Origin: an uncultured Bartonella sp.
GTDB taxonomy: Bacteria; Pseudomonadota; Alphaproteobacteria; Rhizobiales; Rhizobiaceae
DNA: 45,163 nucleotides
Direction: 5' to 3'
Assembly (NCBI GenBank): GCA_945285915.1
Contig: CALYQL010000019.1
Location: 1-45,163, forward strand
Shown here: positions 8,415 to 19,897 of the stretch, one piece after another
How positions within the stretch are numbered: the first letter of the stretch is position 1
Layout: each line of letters begins with the position of its first letter
Position numbers and translations under genes: made by a program
The notes under the pieces: generated by a model
What the model saw: the letters and a program-made list of their open reading frames with translations, nothing else
What the model was told of the DNA's origin: nothing
Databases searched by the model: none

Positions 8415-9290
8415 ATGTCTAAGTTGGGACAAATTCGCCTACATTACCGAACAGCTAAGGCCAAAGCTGAAGAATTATACCAGAAAATGGATGCCGCTTT
8501 TGAAGACGATGCTTATCCTTTGGCAATCACGGAAATAGATGAAGCAAAAGCCATTTATGAAGTATCGCTCTATGTCGAAGAGGATGAAAAAGCTGTTGTT
8601 CAAACGCGATTGGCTCAAATATTGGGCGTTAATCAAGACGAAATAGAAATTGAAGTTTTACCCGATATTGACTGGGTTCAACATAGTTTGGAAGGTCTCA
8701 ATCCTGTTCGCGCCGGCCGCTTCTTCATTCATGGCAGCCATGACCGCGATAAGGTCATGCCAAATGATCTTGCCATTGAAATTGAAGCAGGACAAGCCTT
8801 TGGTACTGGACACCATGGCACCACAGTTGGTTGCCTTGAATTGCTTGCGGAAGTCATGGCAAATGAAAAGCCGCAAAATGCGCTTGATCTTGGCACAGGT
8901 AGCGGAATTTTGGCTATCGGTATGGCTTTGATTGCACCAATAAGAATATTGGCAACCGACATAGATCCTATTGCTATAAATGTAGCAAAAGAAAATTTCG
9001 CATTAAATGGTGTATCTGATACAATTACAGCCATCACAGCAACGGGTCTTGACGATGATGAGATTACGTCACGCGCACCATTTGATCTTATCGTTGCCAA
9101 TATATTGGCCAATCCATTGATAGAACTGGCGCCGCAAATGGTTCCTGCCAAGGCCAAGAATGGCTCAATCGTTCTCTCCGGTATTTTGGAAGAGCAGCAT
9201 GATCGTGTTGTAAAAGCCTATCAGGATCAAGGTGCTAAATATATAAAAACACTTCATCATGAAGGATGGGTGGCTATCCATCTCAAATAA
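8415..9290 (+). CDS. prmA: Ribosomal protein L11 methyltransferase
   Basis: PrmA trimethylates lysines and the N-terminus of ribosomal protein L11, using S-adenosylmethionine. The 291 residues hold an N-terminal L11-recognition domain (about 1-100) and a Rossmann methyltransferase domain with motif [16 protein letters not shown] (about 156-170), the acidic [15 protein letters not shown] strand and the [13 protein letters not shown] catalytic motif. Start choice is open. The ATG at 8415 touches its only ribosome site, AAGGA (8411-8415), whereas a TTG at 8424 lies at the correct 8-bp spacing and gives the family-typical start (M)GQIRLHYR. The TTG is likely the true start. The gene is 9 bp from sco1 and 18 bp from the aminopeptidase gene. 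Confidence 0.93.
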   Translation: MSKLGQIRLHYRTAKAKAEELYQKMDAAFEDDAYPLAITEIDEAKAIYEVSLYVEEDEKAVVQTRLAQILGVNQDEIEIEVLPDIDWVQHSLEGLNPVRAGRFFIHGSHDRDKVMPNDLAIEIEAGQAFGTGHHGTTVGCLELLAEVMANEKPQNALDLGTGSGILAIGMALIAPIRILATDIDPIAINVAKENFALNGVSDTITAITATGLDDDEITSRAPFDLIVANILANPLIELAPQMVPAKAKNGSIVLSGILEEQHDRVVKAYQDQGAKYIKTLHHEGWVAIHLK

Positions 9291-9308
9291 CAAAATGGGA
9301 AATGCCTT

Positions 9309-11135
9309 ATGTTTCAATCGTACAATATGATGACAAATCCGGAAAATGCCAAAAATCGTATTTTGGCACTTCGTGAAGAAATGGAAGCTATCGGCGTTGA
9401 TGGCTTTCTTGTCCCCCGTGCGGACGAGCACCAAGGCGAATATGTTCCCCCTCACGCGCAACGTTTGCAATGGCTCACCGGTTTTACCGGCTCTGCCGGC
9501 GTTGCGCTGATATTGAAGGACAAAGCCGTCATTTTTGTCGATGGCCGTTACACCCTACAAGTGCGCCAGCAAACCGATGGCCAGATATTTTCCTATGAAG
9601 ACCTAATATCTTGCCCCCCACAACAATGGTTGGCACAAAATGCCCATGGGTTAACAATTGCCTATGACCCTTGGCTCCATACAATTGCTGGTGTCAAAGC
9701 GTTACAAAACGCGGTTGAAGGAAAAGCCAAAGGACGGCTTATCGCCACTTCAACAAATCTCGTTGATAATATTTGGCATGACCAACCAGAACCACCATTG
9801 ACACGCGTAACAATCCAACCGCTGCAATATGCTGGTGTTGCAACAGAACAAAAATTACACACAATTTCAGATGTCCTTCACAGTCAGAACTGTGACTATG
9901 TTATCTTAACCGATCCATCATCTATCGCATGGACGTTCAATATCCGTGGCAAAGATGTCTCCAATACGCCGTTTCCGCTGTCATTTGCTTTGTTGCCGGC
10001 TCAAGGGCAACCATCATTATTTATAGATCATAGAAAATTGGGTTCGGAAGAAAAACACTATCTTGAAAACTATACTCGATTGTTTGAACCTTCTATGTTT
10101 TTGACTGAGGTAGCCGCAGCAGCCAAATCGGGAAAATGTTTTTCACTTGCCCCCAATCTTGTTGCTGAAAAAATTCGTCAGGTTGTATTTGACAATGGCG
10201 GAACAATAAAAGAGCTGGAAGATCCTGCAAGATTGCCGCGCGCCATTAAAAACGAGTCCGAGCTTGCTGGTTCACGTCATGCGCATGCGCGTGATGGTGT
10301 GGCATTATGCCGGTTCTTTTCATGGTTAAGCCGTCAACCATCAGGCAGCGTTGATGAAATTTCAGCGTCAATCCAGTTGGAAACCTTTCGCACAGAAACC
10401 GCGGTGGAAATGGGGTCGAAACTTGAAGACCTATCATTTGATACTATTTCCGGCAGTGGTCCCGACGGTGCAATTATTCATTATCGCGTAACCACCGCAA
10501 CCAACAGAGCGCTTAATGATGGCGAGCTTTATCTTGTTGATTCAGGCGCACAATACAAAGACGGCACAACAGATGTTACCCGCACCGTTGCTATCGGCGA
10601 AGTGGGAGAAGAAGAAAAACGTTGCTTTACGTTGGTCTTGAAAGGAATGATTGCCCTATCAGTCGCCCGTTTTCCGGTAGGCACACGCGGACAAGATCTG
10701 GACGTTTTAGCCCGAATTAATTTATGGAAAGCTGGACTTGATTATGCACATGGCACGGGGCATGGCGTTGGAGCTTATCTTGCGGTTCATGAAGGACCAC
10801 AAAATATATCCAAAAGAGGTGCTCAAGAGCTAATCCCAGGCATGATTGTTTCCAATGAACCTGGATACTATCGTGAAGGCCAGTTTGGCATTCGCATTGA
10901 AAACTTACTTGCCGTAATGCCTGCCACAGAAATTTCTGGCGGCGATATATCAATGCTCAAATTTGAAACCCTGACATTCTGCCCAATTGATAGAAATCTC
11001 ATATTGGTCGATATGTTGACCAATGAAGAACGCAATTGGCTGAACAATTATCACGCCAGTGTCTATGACCATAACGTCTCCCATCTTGATGACACTGACC
11101 GTAAATGGTTAGAGGAAGCAACAAAGCCACTTTAA
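9309..11135 (+). CDS. Xaa-Pro aminopeptidase (M24B family, three-domain aminopeptidase P)
   Basis: This cytosolic metallopeptidase removes the N-terminal residue of peptides whose second residue is proline. The 608 residues fit the long, three-domain APP1-like class: two creatinase-like N-terminal domains (about 10-300, with LVPRADEHQGEYVPPHAQRLQWLTG cut here into its signature parts PRADEH and RLQWLTGF) and a pita-bread catalytic domain. Metal ligands are visible in VDSGAQYKDGTTDVTRT (two Asp, about 411 and 422), GTGHGVG (His, about 485), SNEPGYY (Glu, about 518) and RIENL (Glu, about 532). A GGGA ribosome site is 8 bp before the ATG. It is the last gene of the sco1-prmA run, and a hairpin follows. 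Confidence 0.93.
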   Translation: MFQSYNMMTNPENAKNRILALREEMEAIGVDGFLVPRADEHQGEYVPPHAQRLQWLTGFTGSAGVALILKDKAVIFVDGRYTLQVRQQTDGQIFSYEDLISCPPQQWLAQNAHGLTIAYDPWLHTIAGVKALQNAVEGKAKGRLIATSTNLVDNIWHDQPEPPLTRVTIQPLQYAGVATEQKLHTISDVLHSQNCDYVILTDPSSIAWTFNIRGKDVSNTPFPLSFALLPAQGQPSLFIDHRKLGSEEKHYLENYTRLFEPSMFLTEVAAAAKSGKCFSLAPNLVAEKIRQVVFDNGGTIKELEDPARLPRAIKNESELAGSRHAHARDGVALCRFFSWLSRQPSGSVDEISASIQLETFRTETAVEMGSKLEDLSFDTISGSGPDGAIIHYRVTTATNRALNDGELYLVDSGAQYKDGTTDVTRTVAIGEVGEEEKRCFTLVLKGMIALSVARFPVGTRGQDLDVLARINLWKAGLDYAHGTGHGVGAYLAVHEGPQNISKRGAQELIPGMIVSNEPGYYREGQFGIRIENLLAVMPATEISGGDISMLKFETLTFCPIDRNLILVDMLTNEERNWLNNYHASVYDHNVSHLDDTDRKWLEEATKPL

Positions 11136-11166
11136 TAGGTTGCTCATATTTTTAAGTAGCAAGTGT

Positions 11167-11190
11167 ATGGCAGGTATTTATGCCTGCCAT
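11167..11190 (+). terminator. Hairpin after the aminopeptidase gene
   Basis: ATGGCAGG (11167-11174) pairs perfectly with CCTGCCAT (11183-11190) around an 8-nt loop, 31 bp after the stop codon. Only a short T-run follows, so it may act as a terminator or an mRNA 3' stabiliser. Confidence 0.55.
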
Positions 11191-11725
11191 TTCATGCTTG
11201 TGTATGCGCTCATCAGGCAATGTGGTAAAAAGCACTTTATAAAATCTATCAAAGCATTTTAGGTCAAAAAATAGCGATAGAGACCTTATTGCTAGCTATT
11301 AATGTTGCGGATAACAGTATTGCTCATGTCCTTTTGACGACAAAAACTTAAAAACTTTCGCCAAACGGACACCAAACAAAAACCATCAATGGATAATTTT
11401 AGTGAATGATTTTAGTGAGCAATATTGACGCGTGATTTCGGTGAGTGATTTCAGTCGGTGATTTTAATCAGTGATTTAAACAAATGGTCACCGCATGATT
11501 TCGCCAACCCTTATTGAACGCAATAGCCATTAATATATCGTTAGGAGCCATCGACAGCATAAATAATTCCCGAATTTGCTGTCAAGCATCACCTTTAAAA
11601 GCGATACAGCTATGTAATAGCATTATCCGGATAATCGAGTTATCCGCTTACAACTTTGAGATAGAATAATCGATTTATAAAAATCGAATAATCTGTTTAT
11701 AGCTTTCGTCAGAAATCATCTGCTT
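11191..11725. other. Non-coding interval between convergent operons, with degenerate GTGATTT repeats
   Basis: No credible gene is present. Between 11401 and 11505 the motif GTGATTTYRGT recurs at irregular 13-28 bp steps (for example 11432, 11445, 11458, 11471), forming a degenerate tandem repeat. The left half holds scattered AT-rich sequence without clear promoters. The right end carries a separate hairpin (11670-11687) that may terminate ligA. Confidence 0.5.
11670..11687 (-). terminator. Candidate terminator after ligA
   Basis: TCGATTT (11670-11676) and AAATCGA (11681-11687) form a 7-bp stem with a 4-nt loop, about 40 bp past the ligA stop. The flanks are AT-rich and no long T-tract is seen, so this is only a candidate. 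Confidence 0.4.
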
Positions 11726-13909
<2,184 letters not shown>

Positions 13910-14031
13910 TTAGATGCTTATAAGATATGTCGCTTTGTCTTAAAAAGTAAAACAGCAACAGAGCAATTAAATTGTGCAGATCTGACAATTTTATCGACTA
14001 ATAAAATTATATAGTGTTAACGGGAAAAAAG

Positions 14032-15699
14032 TTATTTAGCACCAAGCAGCTTAATGGCGGCGGCACGTGCTTCTTCGGTGATATGTTCTCCAGCCAACAT
14101 ACGCGCAATTTCCTCGGCACGCTCTTCAGGCTCCATCTTATGCACATGCGTGATAAGGCGCCCTCCTTCGCTGTGTTCTGCCTTGCTAATGAGGAAATGC
14201 GAATCTGCACGTGCTGCAACTTGCGGTGCATGTGTGACTGAAAGCACTTGAACCTTCTTAGCTAATCTGGAAAGCCTTTGTCCAATAGCGTCGGCAACTG
14301 CGCCACCAACACCAGTATCAATCTCGTCAAAGACGAGCGTTGGTGCAGATCCACGATCTGCCAATGCCACCTTCAAAGCCAATAGAAAGCGTGATAATTC
14401 ACCGCCTGAAGCGACTTTCATCATTGGTCCTGCGCGCGTTCCCGGATTCGTGCGCACCCAATATTCAACACGGTCTATACCTTCCGCATTGCGTTGTGTG
14501 GCATCACTATTTATCTCAACAATAAATTCGGCACGTTCAAGCTTCAATGCAGGCAATTCTGCCATAACAGCAGCAGTCAGGTCTTTTGCACGTGTATGTC
14601 TTTTTTGCGACAAGGCATCTGCTGCCTTATCATATGCGCTCAATGCGCTTTGCACTTCTTTTTCCAGTCTAGCCAAGTTTGTTTCGCCCGCATCAAGCTC
14701 TGCAAGGTCGGCGTCCATTTGGTCACGCAACTGCGGCAAATTATCAACTGGAACATTATATTTTCTGGCTGCACCCCGTAAAGCAAATAGCCGTTCTTCA
14801 ACCCGCTCTAACTCTAGTGCGTCAAAATCCAGCGCACGCATAGCATTATCGACACTGTCTTGTGCCACACCTAGCGATTGGATAGCCTCATCAATAGCTT
14901 TGACAATGGGAGAAACAAGCTCTTCCGCTTCAGAAACTTTTCGCTCTAATCGGCGTACAAAATTCGACAAAACAGGTATTGGCGATTCCGCACCATTGAG
15001 TAGATCACCGGCCTCATTGATATCTGTAGCGATTTTTTCCGCTTTCATCATATCAGTGCGGCGGTTAGCAAGCTCTTCTTCTTCCCCTATCTCAGGGTTG
15101 AGTGCGTCAAGTTCTTCAACAGAGGCTCTTAAATAATCAGCTTCTCTTGCTGCCTGCTCAACTTTTAATTGGTATTTTTTTAGCTCTGTTTCTAAGCCAT
15201 GCCAGACGCGATAAAAGTTTTTAACCTTATCAACGTCATCTGCCAAATCCCCATAGGCATCAAGTAGGTTACGGTGGGTATCAATATCCACCAAAGCACG
15301 ATCATCATGCTGGCCATGTATTTCAACGAGTTCATGACCAATCTGGCGCATGAGCGAAACACTCGCTGCTTGATCGTTTACAAAAACCCGACTACGCCCA
15401 TCTGCCGATTGGATACGCCGCAATATAATATCGCCCTCATCATCAAGGCCGTTTTCCTTGATGATATTTCTTGCCGGATGATTTTTCGGCACGTCAAAGA
15501 CTGCTGTAACTTGCCCACTATCCATACCATGGCGAACCAGCGAAGCATCGCCACGCCCACCCAAAGCGAGAGACAAAGAATCAAGCAAAATAGATTTACC
15601 CGCCCCAGTCTCCCCCGTCAGTACCGACAGGCCCGCTTCAAAGGAGATATCGAGCCTTTCGATCAGAACAATGTCGCGGATCGAAAGCTGTATGAGCAT
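14032..15699 (-). CDS. recN: DNA repair protein RecN
   Basis: RecN is an SMC-like ATPase that acts at double-strand breaks with RecA. The 555 residues show Walker A GETGAGKS (29-36) at the N-terminus, then a coiled-coil region (about 155-370, rich in Glu, Lys and Ala). The C-terminal half of the ATPase has the signature VASGGELSRFLLALK, Walker B TLVFDEIDTGVGG (about 455) and the closing VTHAPQVAARAD. It follows bamD by 6 bp and precedes ligA by 140 bp, a pairing of repair genes kept in related genomes. The antisense strand has long open frames in this GC-balanced region, but they show no family motifs. Confidence 0.95.
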   Translation of the reverse strand: MLIQLSIRDIVLIERLDISFEAGLSVLTGETGAGKSILLDSLSLALGGRGDASLVRHGMDSGQVTAVFDVPKNHPARNIIKENGLDDEGDIILRRIQSADGRSRVFVNDQAASVSLMRQIGHELVEIHGQHDDRALVDIDTHRNLLDAYGDLADDVDKVKNFYRVWHGLETELKKYQLKVEQAAREADYLRASVEELDALNPEIGEEEELANRRTDMMKAEKIATDINEAGDLLNGAESPIPVLSNFVRRLERKVSEAEELVSPIVKAIDEAIQSLGVAQDSVDNAMRALDFDALELERVEERLFALRGAARKYNVPVDNLPQLRDQMDADLAELDAGETNLARLEKEVQSALSAYDKAADALSQKRHTRAKDLTAAVMAELPALKLERAEFIVEINSDATQRNAEGIDRVEYWVRTNPGTRAGPMMKVASGGELSRFLLALKVALADRGSAPTLVFDEIDTGVGGAVADAIGQRLSRLAKKVQVLSVTHAPQVAARADSHFLISKAEHSEGGRLITHVHKMEPEERAEEIARMLAGEHITEEARAAAIKLLGAK

Positions 15700-15705
15700 A
15701 TCCGA

Positions 15706-16605
15706 TTAAGACGCCTTTTTGCCGTCAGGTTTAATTTTGTTAACTGCGCGAGAAATCCACGAACCTTTATTTTCCTGGGGGCTTACGCCACCCTTTTGTA
15801 AAAGTTCAAAGGCGCTCTTATACCATTTGCTATCAGGATAGTTCTGTCCAAGAACTGCGGCAGCTGTTTGGGCTTCAGATGTCAATCCCAATGCATAATT
15901 CGCTTCTGTCAAGCGATAGAGTGCTTCTTCAATCTGATTGGTATTTGAATATTCCTCAACAACCGTACGATAACGCTTGATTGCTGCCAGATATTGCTTG
16001 CGCTCTTGATAATAGCGACCAATCTGCATTTCTTTACCAGCGAGCTGTTCACGGCCAAAACGAATCTTCGTTTTTGCATCATCCACATATTCTGATTGTG
16101 GATAGCGATCGACCACTTCCTGCATGGCGGCAATAGCGCGTTTGGTATCTTTTTGATCGCGCGTAATATCCGGTATTTGGCGGAAATAAGCTAAACCGAT
16201 AATGTAATAGGCATAAGCTGCTTCATCAGAGGTTGGATATAGCGAGATATAACGTTTTGCCATATTGACGGCTTCGTCATAGTCACCTTTGCGATAATTG
16301 GTAAAGGCACCCATAACGAGTGATTTACGTGCCCATTCGGTATATGGATGTTGGCGATCAATGGCCGCAAACTTCTTGGAAGCCTCGCCCAAACGCCCAG
16401 CGTCCAAGTTGGCTAGTGCCTGATTATAAAGCACATCAGGCTTTTCAATTGTTTCTACATAAGATGTAAGATCAACATCTTTATCTTTTTTGGAGCACCC
16501 GGCTGTCAAACATACGCTACCAAGTAAAACCCCAACCAATATTTTACGGGCAAAACTTGAATTTAAATCCACAGCGTTTTTTATATACGAACTAGACTTC
16601 GTCAT
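15706..16605 (-). CDS. bamD: Outer membrane assembly lipoprotein BamD
   Basis: BamD is the essential TPR lipoprotein of the BAM complex that folds beta-barrel proteins into the outer membrane. The 299-residue precursor has a hydrophobic signal (about 20-36, [13 protein letters not shown]) and a lipobox LTAGC with lipidated C37. About five TPR-like repeats follow ([21 protein letters not shown] is the first, shown by [10 protein letters not shown]; later [40 protein letters not shown]). It starts 217 bp after lpxC with its own upstream space, and a hairpin there suggests that lpxC transcription partly ends before it. It is followed directly by recN. Confidence 0.94.
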   Translation of the reverse strand: MTKSSSYIKNAVDLNSSFARKILVGVLLGSVCLTAGCSKKDKDVDLTSYVETIEKPDVLYNQALANLDAGRLGEASKKFAAIDRQHPYTEWARKSLVMGAFTNYRKGDYDEAVNMAKRYISLYPTSDEAAYAYYIIGLAYFRQIPDITRDQKDTKRAIAAMQEVVDRYPQSEYVDDAKTKIRFGREQLAGKEMQIGRYYQERKQYLAAIKRYRTVVEEYSNTNQIEEALYRLTEANYALGLTSEAQTAAAVLGQNYPDSKWYKSAFELLQKGGVSPQENKGSWISRAVNKIKPDGKKAS

Positions 16606-16645
16606 GCTTTCTCCGGCCTTTCGGCGCTCTTTTTAAAACAAAGGC

Positions 16646-16666
16646 CCTGTTAAAAACAATAACAGG
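16646..16666 (-). terminator. Candidate intrinsic terminator between lpxC and bamD
   Basis: On the minus strand CCTGTTA pairs with TAACAGG (16646-16652 with 16660-16666, 7-nt loop), followed by a T-rich tail (GCCTTTGTTTTAAAAA). It lies after lpxC and 40 bp before bamD. It could end lpxC messages or sit in the bamD leader. Confidence 0.45.
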
Positions 16667-16822
16667 TACTATTACTCGCTCGAGCATAAACCACAATCTT
16701 AGATAATCAGCAACTAATTACCTACTAAATTAACATTGAATTAGCCGATTTCACCCCTATTGGTCAATCGTTCGTTGAAACAACAATAATAACAAGCCGT
16801 TTTAAACAAGTAGTTTTCAACG

Positions 16823-17728
16823 TTATTTTTCATCAATAGTACAGATTTCATAAGCAGAACTGTCGGCAAGAACAGCGCGAACCAATTGTGCATTCAAGGC
16901 GTGTCCCCCCCGCAATGAACGAAATTGGCCGATAAATGGATGCCCTAACAATGCTGTATCCCCAATAGCATCCAACAATTTATGGCGAACAAATTCATTT
17001 TCATAATATGTGCCTTGTGGATTAACAATGCGCTCATCAACCCCGATAACCAAAGAATTTTCCAGTGAAGACCCCAACGCCATTCCGGCTGCCCAAAGCG
17101 TTTCAACATCTTTTAAAAAGCCAAATGTACGGGCTCGCGAAACTTCTGCTTTATAATCACCCCTATCGAGATCGAATACAAATTGGCTTTCTCCAATTGT
17201 TGGCGTAGCAAAAGCGATTGCAACATCAAATTGCCGACCATGAAATGGAACAAATTCAGCAAAGCCACTTTTTGATTCGACTCTAACGTGCTTCTGAATG
17301 CGCAAATATTGGCGTTTAGCGTCTTGTATTTTAACACCTGTCTCATCAAAAGCTTTGCAATAGCTCCATGCACCACCATCCAAGATTGGCAGTTCATTAT
17401 TGGATACTTCAATAGTTAAATTATCCAGATTATAGGCTGTTATAGCAGACATCAGATGTTCGATTGTTTCAACACGCAATTCCCCTTTTCCCAAGACTGT
17501 TGAAAGCTCTGTAGCGCCTGTCTCGCTTGATACAGCATGAAAACGTTGTTTTTGGCCGTTCATGGTTTCACGAATAAAGACTATTCCCGTGTCATGGTCT
17601 GCCGGATGAATTGTCAGGGCCGATGGTGTACCACTATGCACGCCATGACCTGTCAAAGTCACAACAGAATTTAAAGTGGATTGATATTTTGGGAAAATAT
17701 CATCTTTGGTTGAACCAGTCATATTCAT
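16823..17728 (-). CDS. lpxC: UDP-3-O-acyl-N-acetylglucosamine deacetylase
   Basis: LpxC catalyses the committed, zinc-dependent deacetylation step of lipid A synthesis. The 301 residues keep the zinc ligands: H91 in IEHLMSA, and H249 and D253 in RHKLLDAIGD. The catalytic-base histidine is H276 in SLRGGHALN; the 4- and 27-residue spacings equal those of the E. coli enzyme. Other signatures are LTGHGVHSG (25-33) and NELPILDGGAWSY. Two ATGs, 17728 and 17722, are usable; the ribosome site GAAAG lies 4 and 10 bp ahead respectively. It sits between ftsZ (with a terminator) and bamD, and its leader can fold onto the ribosome site. Confidence 0.95.
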   Translation of the reverse strand: MNMTGSTKDDIFPKYQSTLNSVVTLTGHGVHSGTPSALTIHPADHDTGIVFIRETMNGQKQRFHAVSSETGATELSTVLGKGELRVETIEHLMSAITAYNLDNLTIEVSNNELPILDGGAWSYCKAFDETGVKIQDAKRQYLRIQKHVRVESKSGFAEFVPFHGRQFDVAIAFATPTIGESQFVFDLDRGDYKAEVSRARTFGFLKDVETLWAAGMALGSSLENSLVIGVDERIVNPQGTYYENEFVRHKLLDAIGDTALLGHPFIGQFRSLRGGHALNAQLVRAVLADSSAYEICTIDEK

Positions 17729-17843
17729 CTATCTTTCAACGCCAGAATTATTCAGTCTTGAAAATTATTAGCATTTTTTAAATCTGCCTTCGAGTGCAGA
17801 TTGAAAGATATGACAATCAATTTTTACGACCAAATTGTCATAT
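17729..17843 (-). promoter_or_regulatory. lpxC 5' leader with nested inverted repeats, including an anti-Shine-Dalgarno
   Basis: Three perfect inverted repeats lie here. ATCTTTCAA (17731-17739) with TTGAAAGAT (17801-17809) would pair the lpxC ribosome site GAAAG with an upstream complement. AATCTGC (17781-17787) with GCAGATT (17796-17802) forms a local hairpin. ATATGACAAT (17808-17817) with ATTGTCATAT (17834-17843) could be an operator or a third hairpin. The promoter is not resolved; 17844-17910 shows no gene. Pairings are read from sequence; regulation is inferred. Confidence 0.5.
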
Positions 17844-17910
17844 ACATTCCAAGCAATAGAAAATCATCATTATAGAAATATCAACCTGTTTTCCTCCGAT
17901 TACTATCGCA

Positions 17911-17942
17911 AATAAAAAAACCGCTGTTTTGCAACAGCGGTT
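17911..17942 (-). terminator. Intrinsic terminator of the ftsZ operon
   Basis: On the minus strand AACCGCTGTT and AACAGCGGTT (17933-17942 and 17919-17928) form a 10-bp stem with a 4-nt loop, followed by TTTTTTATTT. It lies 87 bp after the ftsZ stop codon and is a textbook rho-independent terminator that separates ftsZ from lpxC. Confidence 0.9.
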
Positions 17943-18028
17943 CATTCGAGAAGGTATTGGGGCTTTGTGGTATAAGTCTGTCTTTATTGAAAGACTTATA
18001 CCTTTTTCTCTATAGCTATTACCTTTTA

Positions 18029-19828
18029 TCAGTTAGCCTGACGGCGAAGAAATGCTGGAATTTCCAACTGATCTTCTTCACTCATTGGCGCACGATTTTG
18101 TGGTTGCATTGGCTGCATTGGCTGCTGTGGACGCATTTGCGGCTCAGCGACACGACGTGGTGCATAAACTGCAGCATCAGGCGAAATTGTGCGACGTGGA
18201 TCTGTTGAAGGCATTACTGGCTCACGATGTGATGATCTTGCAGCAGGCTCTAAGCGTCCTGTAGGCTCTTCATCACGGTGCATCAAGCTTTGTGTCAACT
18301 TCTGCCACAAACTACGTGGTCCTTGTTGTGATACTTGACGATTGGAAGCAGCACTGGCTTTCTCACGTGCAACTGGTGGAAAATCGCGTAGCTCTGGCAT
18401 ACGAACTGGTGTTTGACGAGGTTGCTGGGCTACAGGTCTTTCCTGCATAGTTGGCACTTCTGTCATTTCATCCAAAACGCGTGCTGTTGCTTCCATCGAC
18501 ACATTTGGTGTCATAGGTTGTTGTGGTACCACACGGTTTTGCATACGAGGCGCCTGTTGTGCTTGTGCAACCTGTTGATGTGGTGCTGCAGCTGCAACCT
18601 GAACCTGTGGGTTGCTGCGCTGTGGCATAACAGGTGTTTGCGTTGCAGGTGTCTTGAATAACTGGCTTTGTGGGCGGAATGGCTCTTCAACCGGCCGATT
18701 CATTTCAACCTCAAGCGCTTCCATGACCTCTACCATGCCCTGCGGACGAGGATCGGCACCATGTACCTTCTGCATACCTGGGATAGGCTGGTTACCCTCT
18801 GCCTTACGAACAGGGTTGACCAATGGATTACCCATATTGCCTGTATCTGTTCCTTCAACAGACATACGATCAATACCTGTTGCAACAACAGAAACACGAA
18901 TGACGCCTTCAAGTGACTCATCATCAATTGCACCAAAGATGACGTTTGCGTCGGCATCAACTTCTTCGCGAATACGGTTGGCAGCTTCATCAACCTCGAA
19001 CAAGGTTAAATCACGTCCACCAGTGATAGAAATCAACAATCCACGTGCGCCACGCATTGAGGTTTCATCAAGCAGTGGGTTGGCAATAGCAGCTTCGGCA
19101 GCAGCAAGTGCGCGATTTTCACCAGAAGCTTCGCCAGTTCCCATCATTGCACGACCCATTTCATGCATCACAGAGCGGACATCTGCAAAGTCAAGATTAA
19201 TCAAACCTTCTTTAATCATAAGATCTGTGATGGAAGCAACACCAGAATAAAGCACCTGGTCTGCCATCATAAAGGCATCTGCAAATGTGGTTTGTTCGTT
19301 TGCGATACGGAAAAGATTTTGGTTTGGAATAACAATCAATGTATCAACACATTGCTGCAATTCTTCAATACCAGCTTCAGCCGTTTTCATACGGCGTGCA
19401 CCTTCAAAATGAAAAGGCTTTGTAACAACACCAACAGTCAAAATGCCTTTTTCACGTGCAGCACGAGCAACAACAGGTGCGGCTCCCGTACCGGTACCAC
19501 CACCCATACCGCAGGTAATAAATACCATGTGTGAGTTACCCAGATGGTCGATAATTTCATCAAGGCATTCTTCAGCAGCAGCCTGACCAACTTCTGGCAG
19601 TGCACCAGCACCCAAGCCTTCCGTTACAGCAGCACCAAGTTGAATAACACGATCAGCCTTTGACATTGTCAAAGCTTGCGCATCGGTATTGGCAACAACA
19701 AAGTCAACGCCCTGTAATCCAGCATTGATCATGTTGTTAACGGCGTTGCCGCCGCCGCCGCCCACACCAAAAACTGTGATACGTGGCTTAAGCTCGGTGA
19801 TATCCGGCTCGTGCAGATTGATTGTCAT
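18029..19828 (-). CDS. ftsZ: Cell division protein FtsZ
   Basis: FtsZ is the tubulin-like GTPase that forms the Z ring. The 599-residue form is far longer than the about 380 residues of E. coli FtsZ because of a disordered Gln/Pro-rich linker (about 330-585), as is usual in Rhizobiales. The GTPase core has [12 protein letters not shown] (22-33), [13 protein letters not shown] (about 115) and the T7-loop [11 protein letters not shown] (about 215). The conserved C-terminal peptide [10 protein letters not shown] binds FtsA and other partners. I start at 19828, where AAGGAAAAG is correctly placed; a further ATG at 19864 adds 12 residues not seen in the family. It is the last gene of the ddl-ftsQ-ftsA-ftsZ unit, followed by a strong terminator. 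Confidence 0.97.
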   Translation of the reverse strand: MTINLHEPDITELKPRITVFGVGGGGGNAVNNMINAGLQGVDFVVANTDAQALTMSKADRVIQLGAAVTEGLGAGALPEVGQAAAEECLDEIIDHLGNSHMVFITCGMGGGTGTGAAPVVARAAREKGILTVGVVTKPFHFEGARRMKTAEAGIEELQQCVDTLIVIPNQNLFRIANEQTTFADAFMMADQVLYSGVASITDLMIKEGLINLDFADVRSVMHEMGRAMMGTGEASGENRALAAAEAAIANPLLDETSMRGARGLLISITGGRDLTLFEVDEAANRIREEVDADANVIFGAIDDESLEGVIRVSVVATGIDRMSVEGTDTGNMGNPLVNPVRKAEGNQPIPGMQKVHGADPRPQGMVEVMEALEVEMNRPVEEPFRPQSQLFKTPATQTPVMPQRSNPQVQVAAAAPHQQVAQAQQAPRMQNRVVPQQPMTPNVSMEATARVLDEMTEVPTMQERPVAQQPRQTPVRMPELRDFPPVAREKASAASNRQVSQQGPRSLWQKLTQSLMHRDEEPTGRLEPAARSSHREPVMPSTDPRRTISPDAAVYAPRRVAEPQMRPQQPMQPMQPQNRAPMSEEDQLEIPAFLRRQAN

Positions 19829-19897
19829 TCTCTTTTCCTTCTCATAAAGTACCGCAAAGCCCATAGCGGTAGAAATAAGTTATACTGTAACGCCTAC

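Noticed and set aside
14450..15136. 228-residue open frame antisense to recN
   Set aside because: Ser/Ala-rich low-complexity translation that mirrors recN codon use on the opposite strand; no family signature.
18612..19250. 212-residue open frame antisense to ftsZ
   Set aside because: It lies wholly within the conserved ftsZ GTPase and linker coding sequence, with no domain or ribosome site.
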